A DNA stretch of 25,382 bases from Chromera velia. Taxonomy: Eukaryota; Sar; Chromeraceae. The notes under the pieces were generated by a model. That model searched no databases. It was not told the origin of the DNA and saw nothing but the letters and a program-made list of their open reading frames with translations. Made by a program: the position numbers and the translations under genes. Position 1 is the stretch's first letter. Each line of letters starts with the position of its first letter. Where the stretch lies: assembly GCA_018398765.1 (NCBI GenBank), contig JAHBMJ010001871.1, positions 1 through 25,382 on the forward strand. Reading direction: 5' to 3'. Shown piece by piece: positions 1 through 10,339 of the stretch.

Positions 1-30
<30 letters not shown>
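1..30. repeat. (AC)n microsatellite
   Basis: An uninterrupted AC dinucleotide tract opens the window; it is probably longer and cut by the window edge. Confidence 0.95.
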
Positions 31-32
<2 letters not shown>

Positions 33-1579
33 CTGATTCAGAAGAGGGGTTCCTTTTTACACTCATAAAGATCAATCATGAAAGAATATAGACCAACACG
101 GGAAGGGAACGGAAACGGAAAAGGAGGAAAACACACTACTGTCCTGGTGAAGAGAAGAGAAGAAGATGCCGGTTGCATGGATGCGGTGACCCCTCCGCCC
201 TCATCGCCTTTCGCCTGGTTGCCTGCTTGTTCGTTTCTGCAAACATACAGACCATATAGGCCCTTTCGAACTGCTGGACAGCATGGGAGATTGGGGGGGG
301 GGGCGATTGAGGGGTCAAGTGAAGAGTTTGCATGGGACGAAAAATCGACCAGTGTTCTAGATTTTGGTCTCTGCTCAGAAAGGCAAAATGAAAGTGAACA
401 GAGACGCATGCATGTTTGGCACACACTCGCTCAATGTCATAGTTGAGGGAGTCCGAAACTCGTTATTGCAGAGAGAAGAGAGTGAAAGCATAATTGGGGA
501 AAGGAAGACCGACCTCCAGTAAATTTCTCGTCTTCCTCTCCAAACGTTTTCTCTCTTTCGTGGAGACACACAGCGGATTGCGTTGGAGGAGGCCTGCACG
601 CAGACGTACACACACATACATACACGTCGGGGCGGAGAGAGGAGACGAAGGAGAGAGCAGACGAAACCGGTCGGCCAATCAAAACACGGTGGGGAAACGC
701 AAACCAGAGCAACACGGTGACGGACCTTTCAAACCACAGCATGTTTTGTTGCATTGCAGTGTGCTGTGGGCCAGCCCTTCGGTTGGTGTTCTAAGCACTG
801 ATCTCCAACAAATCCTGACAGAAGGTAACAAGCAGCGTCCTTCTTGAGTTGCTCAAGATTCACTTTTTTGCGTCTACGATCATTGACTGAACATATCCTT
901 GTGGTGGACAGACAAACACGTGAGTTGTCCCCACTTGTCAAGGTGACCGGGCTTGTTTGAACACGGTTGCTCCTACGCGGTATTTATGGGAGTTCACGTG
1001 GAGCCAGACCAAACCAGACAACGGAGCGGGAACGCAGGTTCAGCTGGAACGAACTGCACGTGCGCACGTGCGCAGGCCGGGGTCGGGCCCTGAGGCGTGA
1101 GCGCGACTAAACACCGATTGCGTCACGCGGAGAATCGTCGCGGACGGAGAATCGGCAAGAGCCGAATAATGACAAAAAGGAGACGGGAATAGCAAGAAGA
1201 GACAGCAAAGAAATAGACTAACAAGAAGAGAGCAAGCTGTAAAAGCGAGAGACGGCAAGCGAGACGGCCTAAAAGAGTGTTGAAAAGTGAATCGGTGCAT
1301 GTTTTTTTTTACCTACGAAAAACCGGAATTGGTGGAGGGGTAAAAATGAAAGAACGACCGAGGATTTCGCGTTTGAGGGACCGATTCATACTCAACAAGA
1401 TCGACTGCGACAGACTCTGTCTGTCTGTCTGATGCATGTCTGCATGCATGTCATTGTCTGCAGGCACATGCATGCATGTTGCAATCATATATGTTGCATT
1501 ATGTTGCCGATCGATGCATATATATATGCAGTCATGCGTGCGCCAGATCAACTCCGCTCACTCGCGCGCCGCGCGTGCG
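31..1579. other. intergenic DNA, no gene supported
   Basis: Several short open frames occur on both strands, but none shows a recognisable domain, and their composition follows the purine-rich, simple-sequence background. Two things stand out: a short palindromic run of CACGTG/GTGCGCAC at about 1058-1076, and a cluster of TGCATG words around 1434-1475 followed by a short TA run near 1517. Either could be regulatory, but nothing nearby is identifiable as their target. Confidence 0.6.
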
Positions 1580-2160
1580 TCAATAAATTTAATTGAAAAA
1601 GAAAAGAATAATTAGAGAGTACCATGGCTTTAATAGGTTACAATTGGTTTTCCAATTCAAAACGTATGTCTCCCACAATACAATACAATACAATATGATT
1701 TCCAATTGGACATGCAGTTGGATTTCCAATTGGAAATCGCAATTGGAAATACAAATTTCCAATTTTGTTTTATTCAGGTAAAAAAATTTGTGTAAAGGCT
1801 ATTGGTGAGTTTGATGTTTAGATTTGAAATATTTGAGTTTTTGAATCAATGAAATGTTACTACACAAAAACATAGCTTTGTACAATTATACTACACTAAG
1901 TTTTTAACATAGAATTAAACATTTCTAAATTGTTCTAAATTGTATGAGAATTTGGGCTTTCAATAGATTTTAAATTCCTAATTCGGCATTCCAATTCTTC
2001 CAATTATGATAGGGTATATACAGATGATTTTAACATAAATTTATTAAACTTGGTTATTCAACGTCATAGTAGGAAAGCAGAAACAAAAAGTTAAAGACAG
2101 AGAGACAAAAATTAAAGAATTAAGATAAATTATAGTTGCAGATTACTGGTTCTGACTGGT
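1580..2160. other. AT-rich island with repeated CCAATT/AATTGG words
   Basis: Base composition switches abruptly to strongly AT-rich. Between about 1636 and 1770 the word TTTCCAATT or its complement recurs about eight times, including the palindrome ATTTCCAATTGGAAAT near 1722-1737, and two more copies occur near 1990-2003. No long open frame is present. I infer an old non-autonomous insertion or other non-coding repeat. I could not find matching terminal repeats, so it is not called as a mobile element. Confidence 0.4.
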
Positions 2161-3892
2161 TCACCACAGCAAGTCAGGGCCCTCGCGGGGGATTAAAGAG
2201 CATGTCATGCATAACCTGAATTCGTGTGCTCCATGTCAACTTGTCAAACTGATCCAGCTACAGATCTCATTTCCTTTTGTCTGCAAAATATGTCTGTGCA
2301 GTGCCCACATACATGCATACCACCGATCGATTCATTGGTGCAGAAAGAGGACATCTTCGAGGGCATCGACGCGCGTTGGGGTTTTGTGAGTGGTAGACGG
2401 ATCGTCTTAGACAGAGAAAGCAACAGGCAGACATGAGCAAGGAAGGAAGGAAGGAGGGAAGGAAGGAAGAAAAATACAGACAGAGAAGCAGACAGTGGAA
2501 GAGAGAGAGAAAGAGAGACAGAGAACGGGAGAAGGGTGAAAAGAAGCACAAGCGGTGGTGAGCTGGCTGCGTAGCTAGCAAGCAAACAAGCGATCGAGCC
2601 CTGCGCCCCTCCCCTCTATTCAAGACAGGTAGATAGATGGATAGGTTGATCCACTTGTCGCACCCTCACACACACATTTCAGACGGGCAGCCCAGGTTGC
2701 TTCCCAGCGAAGAAACAGGAAGGAAAGCGACTGCTCATTCATTCCCCTAGCTGCCTTCCCTCAGTTGGTTTCCTCTTGGCTTTCTCTTTGTCTTTCCGAG
2801 AAATCATTCTTATGTATGTGATGGCTGAATGACCTTCTTTCGTTCCAACGTCTCCTCTCTGCTCTCCTTTCCCTTCTGCTGCCATGAACATGCCGACTGC
2901 CTCCTACCCTTCCTTTCTCCCCCCGTTTCCCCACTAGGCAGGCACCCGGACACAGCCACCGAAAGAAAGCTTCCCCCCTCCCCCCAGCTGGCCCCCCTCC
3001 TCCACAAGAGAGAGAGAGAGAGAGACGGAGCGACTTCGAGAGAGAAGACACAAACAAACAAACAAGAGGCCCGATCGACCCCTCATTCAGTTAATTGGGG
3101 ACGGGGCGGGACATGGAGGCAGAGGCGATGCCGGGGCCCATCATCGACACCGCAGCGCCAGAGGAGGCAACTCCAGCAGGAGGCACACCCCCGACAGAGG
3201 CGCCTGGAGGAGCCCCGGACAGAGCAGCAGCCACACCCATTCTGCACAGTCACACGTGTAAGGGCATGGGAGGGAAGAGAAAGATCAGCCACGGGAGAGA
3301 GGACTCCTCGGAGAGATGATCAATATTCTTGCCTGTCTGTCAAACAACTCAGAAGAGACTGGAAGCGAAACAAGAGGGCAGGTACACAAGAAGAGAAAGG
3401 GCAGCAGTGTCCAGCGGACAAGCAGCTGTCGAGTGTCGCAGAAGGAGCTGACGAGCCTGACACGCAGACGGACAGACAGTACAGAAGCAAACCAGCAGAT
3501 AAGGCACAAAACAGCCCTCTGGAAAACACACAAATAAAGAGGGAGGAAAACAAAACCGCCCCTCCCAGACTGACTCCACCGGTCGATAGGAGGGCCCCTG
3601 GAGTCGCCGGAGCTCTGCACACAGAGAAGCAAGAGCGCAAATAGCTGAGGGAGGGGAAGAGAACGCAGGGGGAAAGCTCACAGAAGAGAAGGAAGAATGG
3701 CAGTAGATGACCAACAGAGCGACGCGACGAAAAAAGAGAGGACCAAGTTAGAGCGGAAAGAGAAGAGACAAGTGAGACAAGAAAAGAACAGATTATTTCT
3801 CAAGAAGAGAGAGAGAATCCACAACCAACAAAGGAGGCCCCTAACCCCTTCTTCACTACCCCCTCCTACCCCTCTCTGTATGAATCACCAAC

Positions 3893-3927
3893 CGACTGAC
3901 TGACTGACTGACTGATGGACTGACTGA
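3893..3927. repeat. (GACT)n short tandem repeat
   Basis: GACT units are repeated with one interruption (ATGG) in the middle. Confidence 0.85.
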
Positions 3928-4306
3928 CCCTCATGGAGCGCGTTGATGTACTCTGCCTGCTGCTTGTGGGAGGCAATCAATGCCTTCACATCCGGTCCAG
4001 CTGCACACACACATGCATGCGTGGAGGAATCAAACTGTCAGCACTCATCCTCTTATGCAATGCGCAAACAGTTCAAGAAGGTCAACAAGAGAGATGCGGG
4101 GGGATGAAGAGGGAAAGAGAGAGCCGACGAGTGAATACCAAAGCAAAAGGCTGCTCCTGGGGGAGCACAGCGCTCCTGTATGTCCCTCTAAGTATTCGTT
4201 TCCTCTCACTCACCCACCCCGACCTCCCCCATCTACATGCATCCCTTAGAAAACGTAAATGAAAAGGAAAACAACCTTCTGCCTCTCGGGCGGGCGGGCA
4301 CATAAG

Positions 4307-4336
4307 CAGGCAGGCAGGCAGGCAGGCAGGCAGGCA
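4307..4336. repeat. (GGCA)n short tandem repeat
   Basis: About seven perfect GGCA units. Confidence 0.9.
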
Positions 4337-4480
4337 AGAACACTTTTGCACGCAAAAAAGAAGGCCTGCGGGAAGGGTGTGGGGGGGAGGGAGACCGTCA
4401 GACTGCAAGCCGAGAGAGAGCCCCTACCGTCTTGCTTCACATCCTCCCCGACAAAGATGTTGCATGCCTGCGTCGAACGA

Positions 4481-4509
4481 TTCATTCATTCATTCATTCA
4501 TTCATTCAT
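4481..4509. repeat. (TTCA)n short tandem repeat
   Basis: Seven consecutive TTCA units. Confidence 0.9.
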
Positions 4510-4837
4510 CTATTCACACATTCATTCACTGACTCATACAGCAAGAGGGCGTGTAGGTTGATAGAGAAATTGACCAAAGAAGAAAGTCGAAGAAGGCAGG
4601 GAGGAACAGCGGTCGGGGATGTGTGTTTGTGTTCTTCTTCACTGCCCCTTTCCACATCGACGCAACCGCAGCGCTGCGTTTTGCAACAAACACAGGCGGT
4701 CCGATCCATGCAGACAGAAAACATGATCGACACACACAGAGAGAGAGGAGAGAATGGAAAGACGATTCCAGAAAGAGATCTACACGCAGCCCCAGACACA
4801 GACGTGGCACAAACAACAGAGGCTGCGGGCCCTTCCA

Positions 4838-6029
4838 CTAAATCCACCCTCCTGATCGCATGAAGGAGTTACGATACAAAAGGAAGTCGGCGTACAGGAA
4901 CGACACAGGTGAAATGTTCACCCAACCAGACTGAGGTGAGAGACTATCCTTTTCCCCTTCCCCCTCACTCACCTGTCTGCTGCCTGCTTTCACTTCGAAG
5001 GACGAGGCAATCAAGGACAAACAAATTTTCGCTCCGTACACGTCGTTCGTAGCCTCTCCGTAAGCCTGCATGTGAAGCAGAGAAGAACAACAGATAAGCT
5101 GTATACATGCATGCACACATCAACCCACGGATAACTGACTTGAATTTTTTCCCCCCGACAGTATTCCCCAGCACGCCCTCTGTTCCCTTTCGTTTTTTGA
5201 TCAAATGAAGCAGCTCTTCCGTGCATGTGCCTGCCACGCCCAACCATGATCAGAAACGAACCCGACTGCGGGAGTGATCCCACGGACCCCCCCGATAGAA
5301 GCAGATCGTGCGAAAGCGAAAGCAAACACAAAGAGAAAGCACAAGAGGACCTTCAAACAAGGCACTCACTCCGAACCGACACACACGCACGCACACAGAC
5401 CTTCTCGAACTGCTGCACCACCAGGTCGCCGTCTCCAGCCCCCGCCCTAGGGTCTGAGGCCACGTCCAGGTTGAACCACTGATGGAAGAGCCCAGACGAG
5501 TATCTCTCTGCCAGGCGGGAGACGGGAATTCGAAGCACACCGACTGCCCTGGAGAGCTCGGGAGTGAACACGTACTCTGGACACTCGTAAACCGTCAGCG
5601 TCAGCACAGTGAAGTTCGAAACCTCCACCGAGAGCGTCTGGGAACGTCCAATTACCTGAAGGGGACAATAGAGAGCCACATATACTCAATGTATTCTTTC
5701 GTGCTGGCTCGCCACCGGGAGTCAGTCTAAGTGTGAAAAAAGGCAGGGGGGAAAGCTGGAGCACTCGAGGAATGTGCGCAGAATTTGAGCCTGGAATTGA
5801 AAAAGACGCGACTGTATTGACGCACGCCCTTGGACGAATGACAGGTGCCACCAAACTCTGTGGACCAGTTCAGTGCTGAAGCTGCCTCCCTCCCTGCCCG
5901 CCTGACTTTTGTTGAGGCGTCTCCATTGGAGACGTTGCAGAAGTAATAAGTGTCCTTTGCCCTCGCGTTGTGGACATCTATGAAAGTGAGGATGACAGGA
6001 ATGGTGTCCGATCCAAAGGCGTTCCCCAT
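4838..6029 (-). CDS. C2-domain protein, probably N-myristoylated (spliced)
   Basis: Proposed exons, minus strand: 6029-5826 (68 codons), 5655-5401 (85 codons) and 5065-4838, stop at 4838-4840. Two points are open. A further in-frame exon may lie at 5265-5140, and 4972-4931 may be a 42-nt intron or coding. The protein is thus about 214-270 aa. The start ATG at 6029 is followed by GNAFGS, a classic N-myristoylation context (Gly2, Ser/Asn nearby). Exon 1 gives the first C2 strands (PVILTFIDVHNA, then DTYYFCNVSNGD). Exon 2 gives LTLTVYE, GVLRIPVSRL and HQWFNLD, the usual order of a C2 beta sandwich. Exon 3 supplies a last strand (YGAKICLSLIA). Typical calcium-binding aspartates are sparse, so lipid or protein binding may be calcium-independent. 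All junctions used are phase 0, and donors fit GTNNGT. Confidence is good for the gene and C2 call, moderate for the exact exon set. It could be part of a larger gene if an upstream exon exists. Confidence 0.7.
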
Positions 6030-6915
6030 GATGAAGGAGAAAGAAAGTTCACGGAAGCGATCGAAAGCAGAAAGAAGGAAGGCCGGACACACAAAACCAG
6101 ACCAAGAGGACCTCGCTCTCTCAGTCCGCTATCTCAGTCTGAGCCCGTCTTCTGCGCTTCAAATGCCAGAATTATAAGTGCAGAAAGTTGCTTACGTTTG
6201 CATCTCTTACATACGGGATGAATACCGGATGAGGCTGAGGATCGATCAGTGGCAGACCAGCATAGACCAGCTGCATAGACCAGAAGCACTAGCTGTATCC
6301 GAAGAAGATACGAACATCATGCACCGCGGGCATGCCTCTTCGTCACGCAGAGATTTATGCAGAGCATTGCAGAGCCCGCATGCAAAGAGAGATATAGAGC
6401 CGCGGCGCCATGCCGGCGCCGCATGCCGCCATCCCGCATGCGCACGCGCCGCCTGCAATGCATGCCAAAAGTTTTTTTTTTCCGCCGCCAAAAAAAGGTT
6501 GGCGCCCCACTGTGAAGATCTGTGAAGTCATTCGTCGAAAGTCCGGGTCAGTCGATCAGTTGAAGTCGAAAGCAACCTACTTTCCGTTTGTTTTGGTCTG
6601 AGAGAACGAAGGGAACAAGTTATCTTCGTAGCCGCTGGGCCGCCTCTTTTGATCGTTGACGTACACTTAAATCGCCGACAGAAACGCAAGAATCAAAGCA
6701 ACGGAGGCACCGGCATCTGGCAAGGCAGCAGGACGCGGCCGCCTCTCGCTTGATTTGTTGCTGAATCCCCTAACGCACCCGGGTGCAGCACGCAAGTGTA
6801 TGAGCGGGAACTCTGCCGATTTGTGGATCTGGTACCCCAACGTTCAGAGACGGAGACGTAAAAACAGAGGACCAGACAGAGCGAGCCAACAAGAAGGGGA
6901 TCGATCGAGACGCAC
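6030..6915. promoter_or_regulatory. shared upstream region of two divergent genes, GCATGC cluster
   Basis: This 886-bp gap separates the minus-strand C2 gene start (6029) from the plus-strand ankyrin gene start (6916). Five GCATGC words occur at 6330, 6378, 6421, 6436 and 6460, embedded in a GC-rich block (6400-6465). TGCATGC-type words are known promoter motifs bound by AP2-family factors in apicomplexans. Use of the motif here is inference. Open frames inside the gap have no recognisable domain. Confidence 0.4.
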
Positions 6916-8654
6916 ATGTCTGGAAGCGTCATACCTGCAGGGGCCTCTGTCCCCTCAACAGAAGGAAAGGAAGAGGGAAGAGACAAAGAAACCGCCACAC
7001 TCTGCGACTCTGACTGGATTGCTCGTCTTGAGGATCGCGTTCGAGTTTTGGAGGCGCTTTCCCTCAAGTCTCTCTCTCCGTCTTCCCTTTCGGCTCCAGC
7101 TGTCCCTCTGGAGGGCAAGTCGGGAGCAGATGAATCGGGAAAAGAGAAGGAATGTGGGGGCGATTCGCCCTCCATTGCTCCTTCTTGTCCCCTTGTTGAG
7201 GGCGGAGATGTCACGAATCATGTGCAGGGAAAGGATACGAACGCCTTGGTTGGCTGCCCAACATTGCGGGAGATGGAAAAGCGGGGTGCGGACACAGAGA
7301 GAGGGTCCGACTCTCTGGGTGAACACAAGGGAGAGCTAGAGGGGAAGTTTATGGGAGAGAAGCACGAAGCCTCGTACAGCGAGAGGTCCTCCACTGCCAG
7401 AGAGAGACAGGACAACCAGACATCCTTTGAGGAGACTGCGAAGGAGTCCCATGCCTGTCTCTCCTCTACCTCCGCTGGGGCACTCAGTGCTGCTTCCCCG
7501 CACGGAGACACCAACGTGCCTCCTTCCTACAGCCCTTCATTCTCGACAGCCGTCTCCGGCGAGGCGTCTCCTTGTCCGATTCCGGGACCTCCTGCCGACC
7601 CGTCTCGTCTCCTCCAACTGAAATGCCTCGAGGAACGAATTGCCGCTCTCGAGAGGGCTTTCAGAGGCACTGCAGGGCTGGACCAGCATCAGGCAAGTCT
7701 AGGAAGCGCCATATTTAGTTTCAGTTTCAAAAACTCAGAATGAGCTCCGCCTCACAACGAACACCGGTCGATCGTATCCGCTCAGACAGTCTGTGTGGAT
7801 GGGCGGGGGAAGGCTGTATACGTCTTTGTGTTCTCTGTCTCTGTCTCTGTCTCCCTGTCTGTCCATGCTGTCTGTCTTCTGAAAGAATGGAAGCGAAAAA
7901 GGGAAAAAAAGACGACATAATCTGTACACGGAGAAAAGCAGGAAGAAGAAGAAGAAGAAACAGATTGTCTGTCTGTCTGTCTGTCTGTGTGTTGATGTTC
8001 TTTTGCCTTTGTTGCTTTCTTTCTTTTTGTCTATTGTTTTCATCAAGAAGAGAAGGGAAAGAAACTGTAAAGTCCGTCTGTCTGTCTATCTAATTCTCCA
8101 CCCCCTTTCTTTCCTTTCGTTGCAGCTCCTGCCGCCGCGCTCCTCTTCTCCTTCTCCTGGAGGGCCGCGTGACGCTGCCGAGAAGAGCACAAAGCTGTTT
8201 CTTTCAACTGCACCGTTTGTGGCTTCTTTTCGTCCGGTGGGTTTTCCTGGCTTTTTGCTTCTTTGTTTGTTTTTCTGTGAGTGTACTTGGGACCAGTGCA
8301 AAGATGGTCGGATTTTCTCGTCTTACCTCACTCTCTCTCTCTGTTTCAGAACCCATTTCCCTCTTTTTGTGTGTGGACGCAGGTGAGGTGAGCGCATTAG
8401 CAGAAGTCCTGTTTTTCTTTCGATTGTTTTGGTTGCCGCTTTCTTCCATTCTGCGAAAAATTTCTTCCGGACAGACTAACTGCGGGCCCTCCACATTCTA
8501 CACAGAGGGAATCACACTTTGTGGTCTCTGAAGAAGGAAGGAAGCAAGGGAAGACTGAAGAAACCGAATGAAGCCAGAAAATCTGCAAATCACTTCTCTT
8601 CTCTTTGGCTGCACATCCTCCGTGCATTTCTCTCTCTTCTGCTGTCTCGCTGTC

Positions 8655-8688
<34 letters not shown>

Positions 8689-10305
8689 CGTGAAGAAAAG
8701 AAGGGAGAAGAAGAAACATATAGTTTGTCTGTGTCTCCGGAGACGCTCAGGTCGAGGCGTCTGTTCTTGTTGAGTCTGTCAGGCGGAGGGATGCCGCGGA
8801 TGCCTTCCTGGCTCTGCGATTGGGTGCGCGCCCCACGGAGCCTGTCTGCTTGGGGAGAAGGAAGAGGGAAAAGAGAATACAGAGGCACCGAGGTAGATAC
8901 GAAATGATCCTAGGCGGCGGAAAGGCGAAGAGGGGTGGCAGATGGACGACTCCCATCCATCAGGCAGTGATGGACGCTGTCGTAAATCGCCAGACTCGTC
9001 TCCTCGAACTTTTGGTTGGTTTTTGCATTGGGGGTAAGGGGGGAGGGGGGGGTCGGCTGGTTTCGTTTTATTTTAGGTCGATGGATCGATGTTTCGTTGG
9101 ATAGTGAGGGGATGTGTCTCTCTGGTTGAGTAACTCACTGACTCGGCTTTTGTTTCCCTGCTCCCTCTCTCCCTCCCCATTTTTCTCTCGCTTGCCTCCT
9201 CCGCATTCATTGCGCGACGGCGATCTGGCGAGCTAGCTGTGTTTGTGTCACTCTGTACTTCTCTCTCCATCCCTGTCTCTGTCTGAGGTGCAGGTCCAAT
9301 GGCCCGCCTCCCAGCTGAATTGGCAGGTCGGCGTTCATGGGGGTAAGAAGGGGGGGACGTCGAAGACGAAGCAGCTGCAGACAGGAGGAGACGGAGGCAA
9401 CGCTCAGAACGGAAAAAGCGGAGGGAGACTCACGATCCAAGAGCTCCTGGGGGCCCGTGACTCGGTCAGTCAGTCAGTCAGTCAGGCAGCGACAGTCTTG
9501 CAACAAGACAACGAACGGATGAATGTGTGTCTGGATGGAACTTGTCATTCCAGGCATCTCTGGGAGTGATCAGGGGATGGATAGATCATGCATCAGACCG
9601 GCCGAACTTCGTGAGTGACATGCAGTTGTTTTTTCGATACGAGAGAAGGAAGGCTAATTCTCACCTGAGAATGCTGAATGATTGATGAGCAGGGTCAGAT
9701 GATATCGATACCTTTTACCTTCCTGACTGTCTGCCGACTATCCCTGTTTACACACAGAGACAACAGAGATAAACGATACCTGTAGCCAGCGTCACACCTG
9801 CCTTCCCACACAACCCCTCTGTTTCTCTCTCTCTTTGAGCCTTCTTTTCTTTTCCACAATTGATTTCGAAAAAAAAAGAAAACAGGTATGGACCATGAAG
9901 GACCATTTTTACGGATCAATTTCTCTTCTTCTTGGTTGATTCATTCCCCTAACCTGTGTGCGGTCTGCTTTCTCCTTGTCTGCCTGCCTGCCTGCATGCA
10001 GAACGGGTGCACGCCGCTGATGCTGGCCTCTGCCTTCGGTACTGCTTCTGTTGTCCGGCGGTTTGTGTCCCTTGGGGCAGAGAGAGACGCAACCGACGAC
10101 GTGGGTCGATACAAGAGAGAGAGCCGTCTCCTTCCCTCCTCTCTTTTTTCCTTTTCTTTCGGGCCTTCTTTTGTTGCTCATTCGCATCTCTTTCTGCGTG
10201 GCAGCCTTTTTTGATTTTCCGTGCCTCTGTTTGTCGGCAGCTTTTCCTCTCTTTCTATCTGTTCCTGTCTGTGTATGTTGTGTATGTTGTGTGTGTGTGT
10301 GCGTG

Positions 10306-10339
<34 letters not shown>

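Larger units (their letters stand above)
2161..4837. other. purine-rich intergenic DNA, no gene supported
   Basis: The plus strand is strongly A/G-biased (GGAA, GAGA and GACAGA words), which creates many spurious K/R/E-rich frames on plus and S/L/F-rich frames on minus. One Ala/Pro-rich stretch from an ATG at 3113 up to a possible donor (GTAAGG) at 3258 could be a small exon, but no partner exon was found. The region may include the 3' flank of the minus-strand C2 gene that ends at 4838. Confidence 0.5.

Noticed and set aside
3113..3257. Ala/Pro-rich possible exon beginning MEAEAMPGP with a GTAAGG donor
   Set aside because: No matching downstream exon, no recognised domain, and its donor does not fit the GTNNGT pattern of the supported genes.
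2829..3644. 271-codon plus-strand frame
   Set aside because: No domain or protein-like pattern. Composition reflects the purine-rich background, and the frame contains simple repeats.
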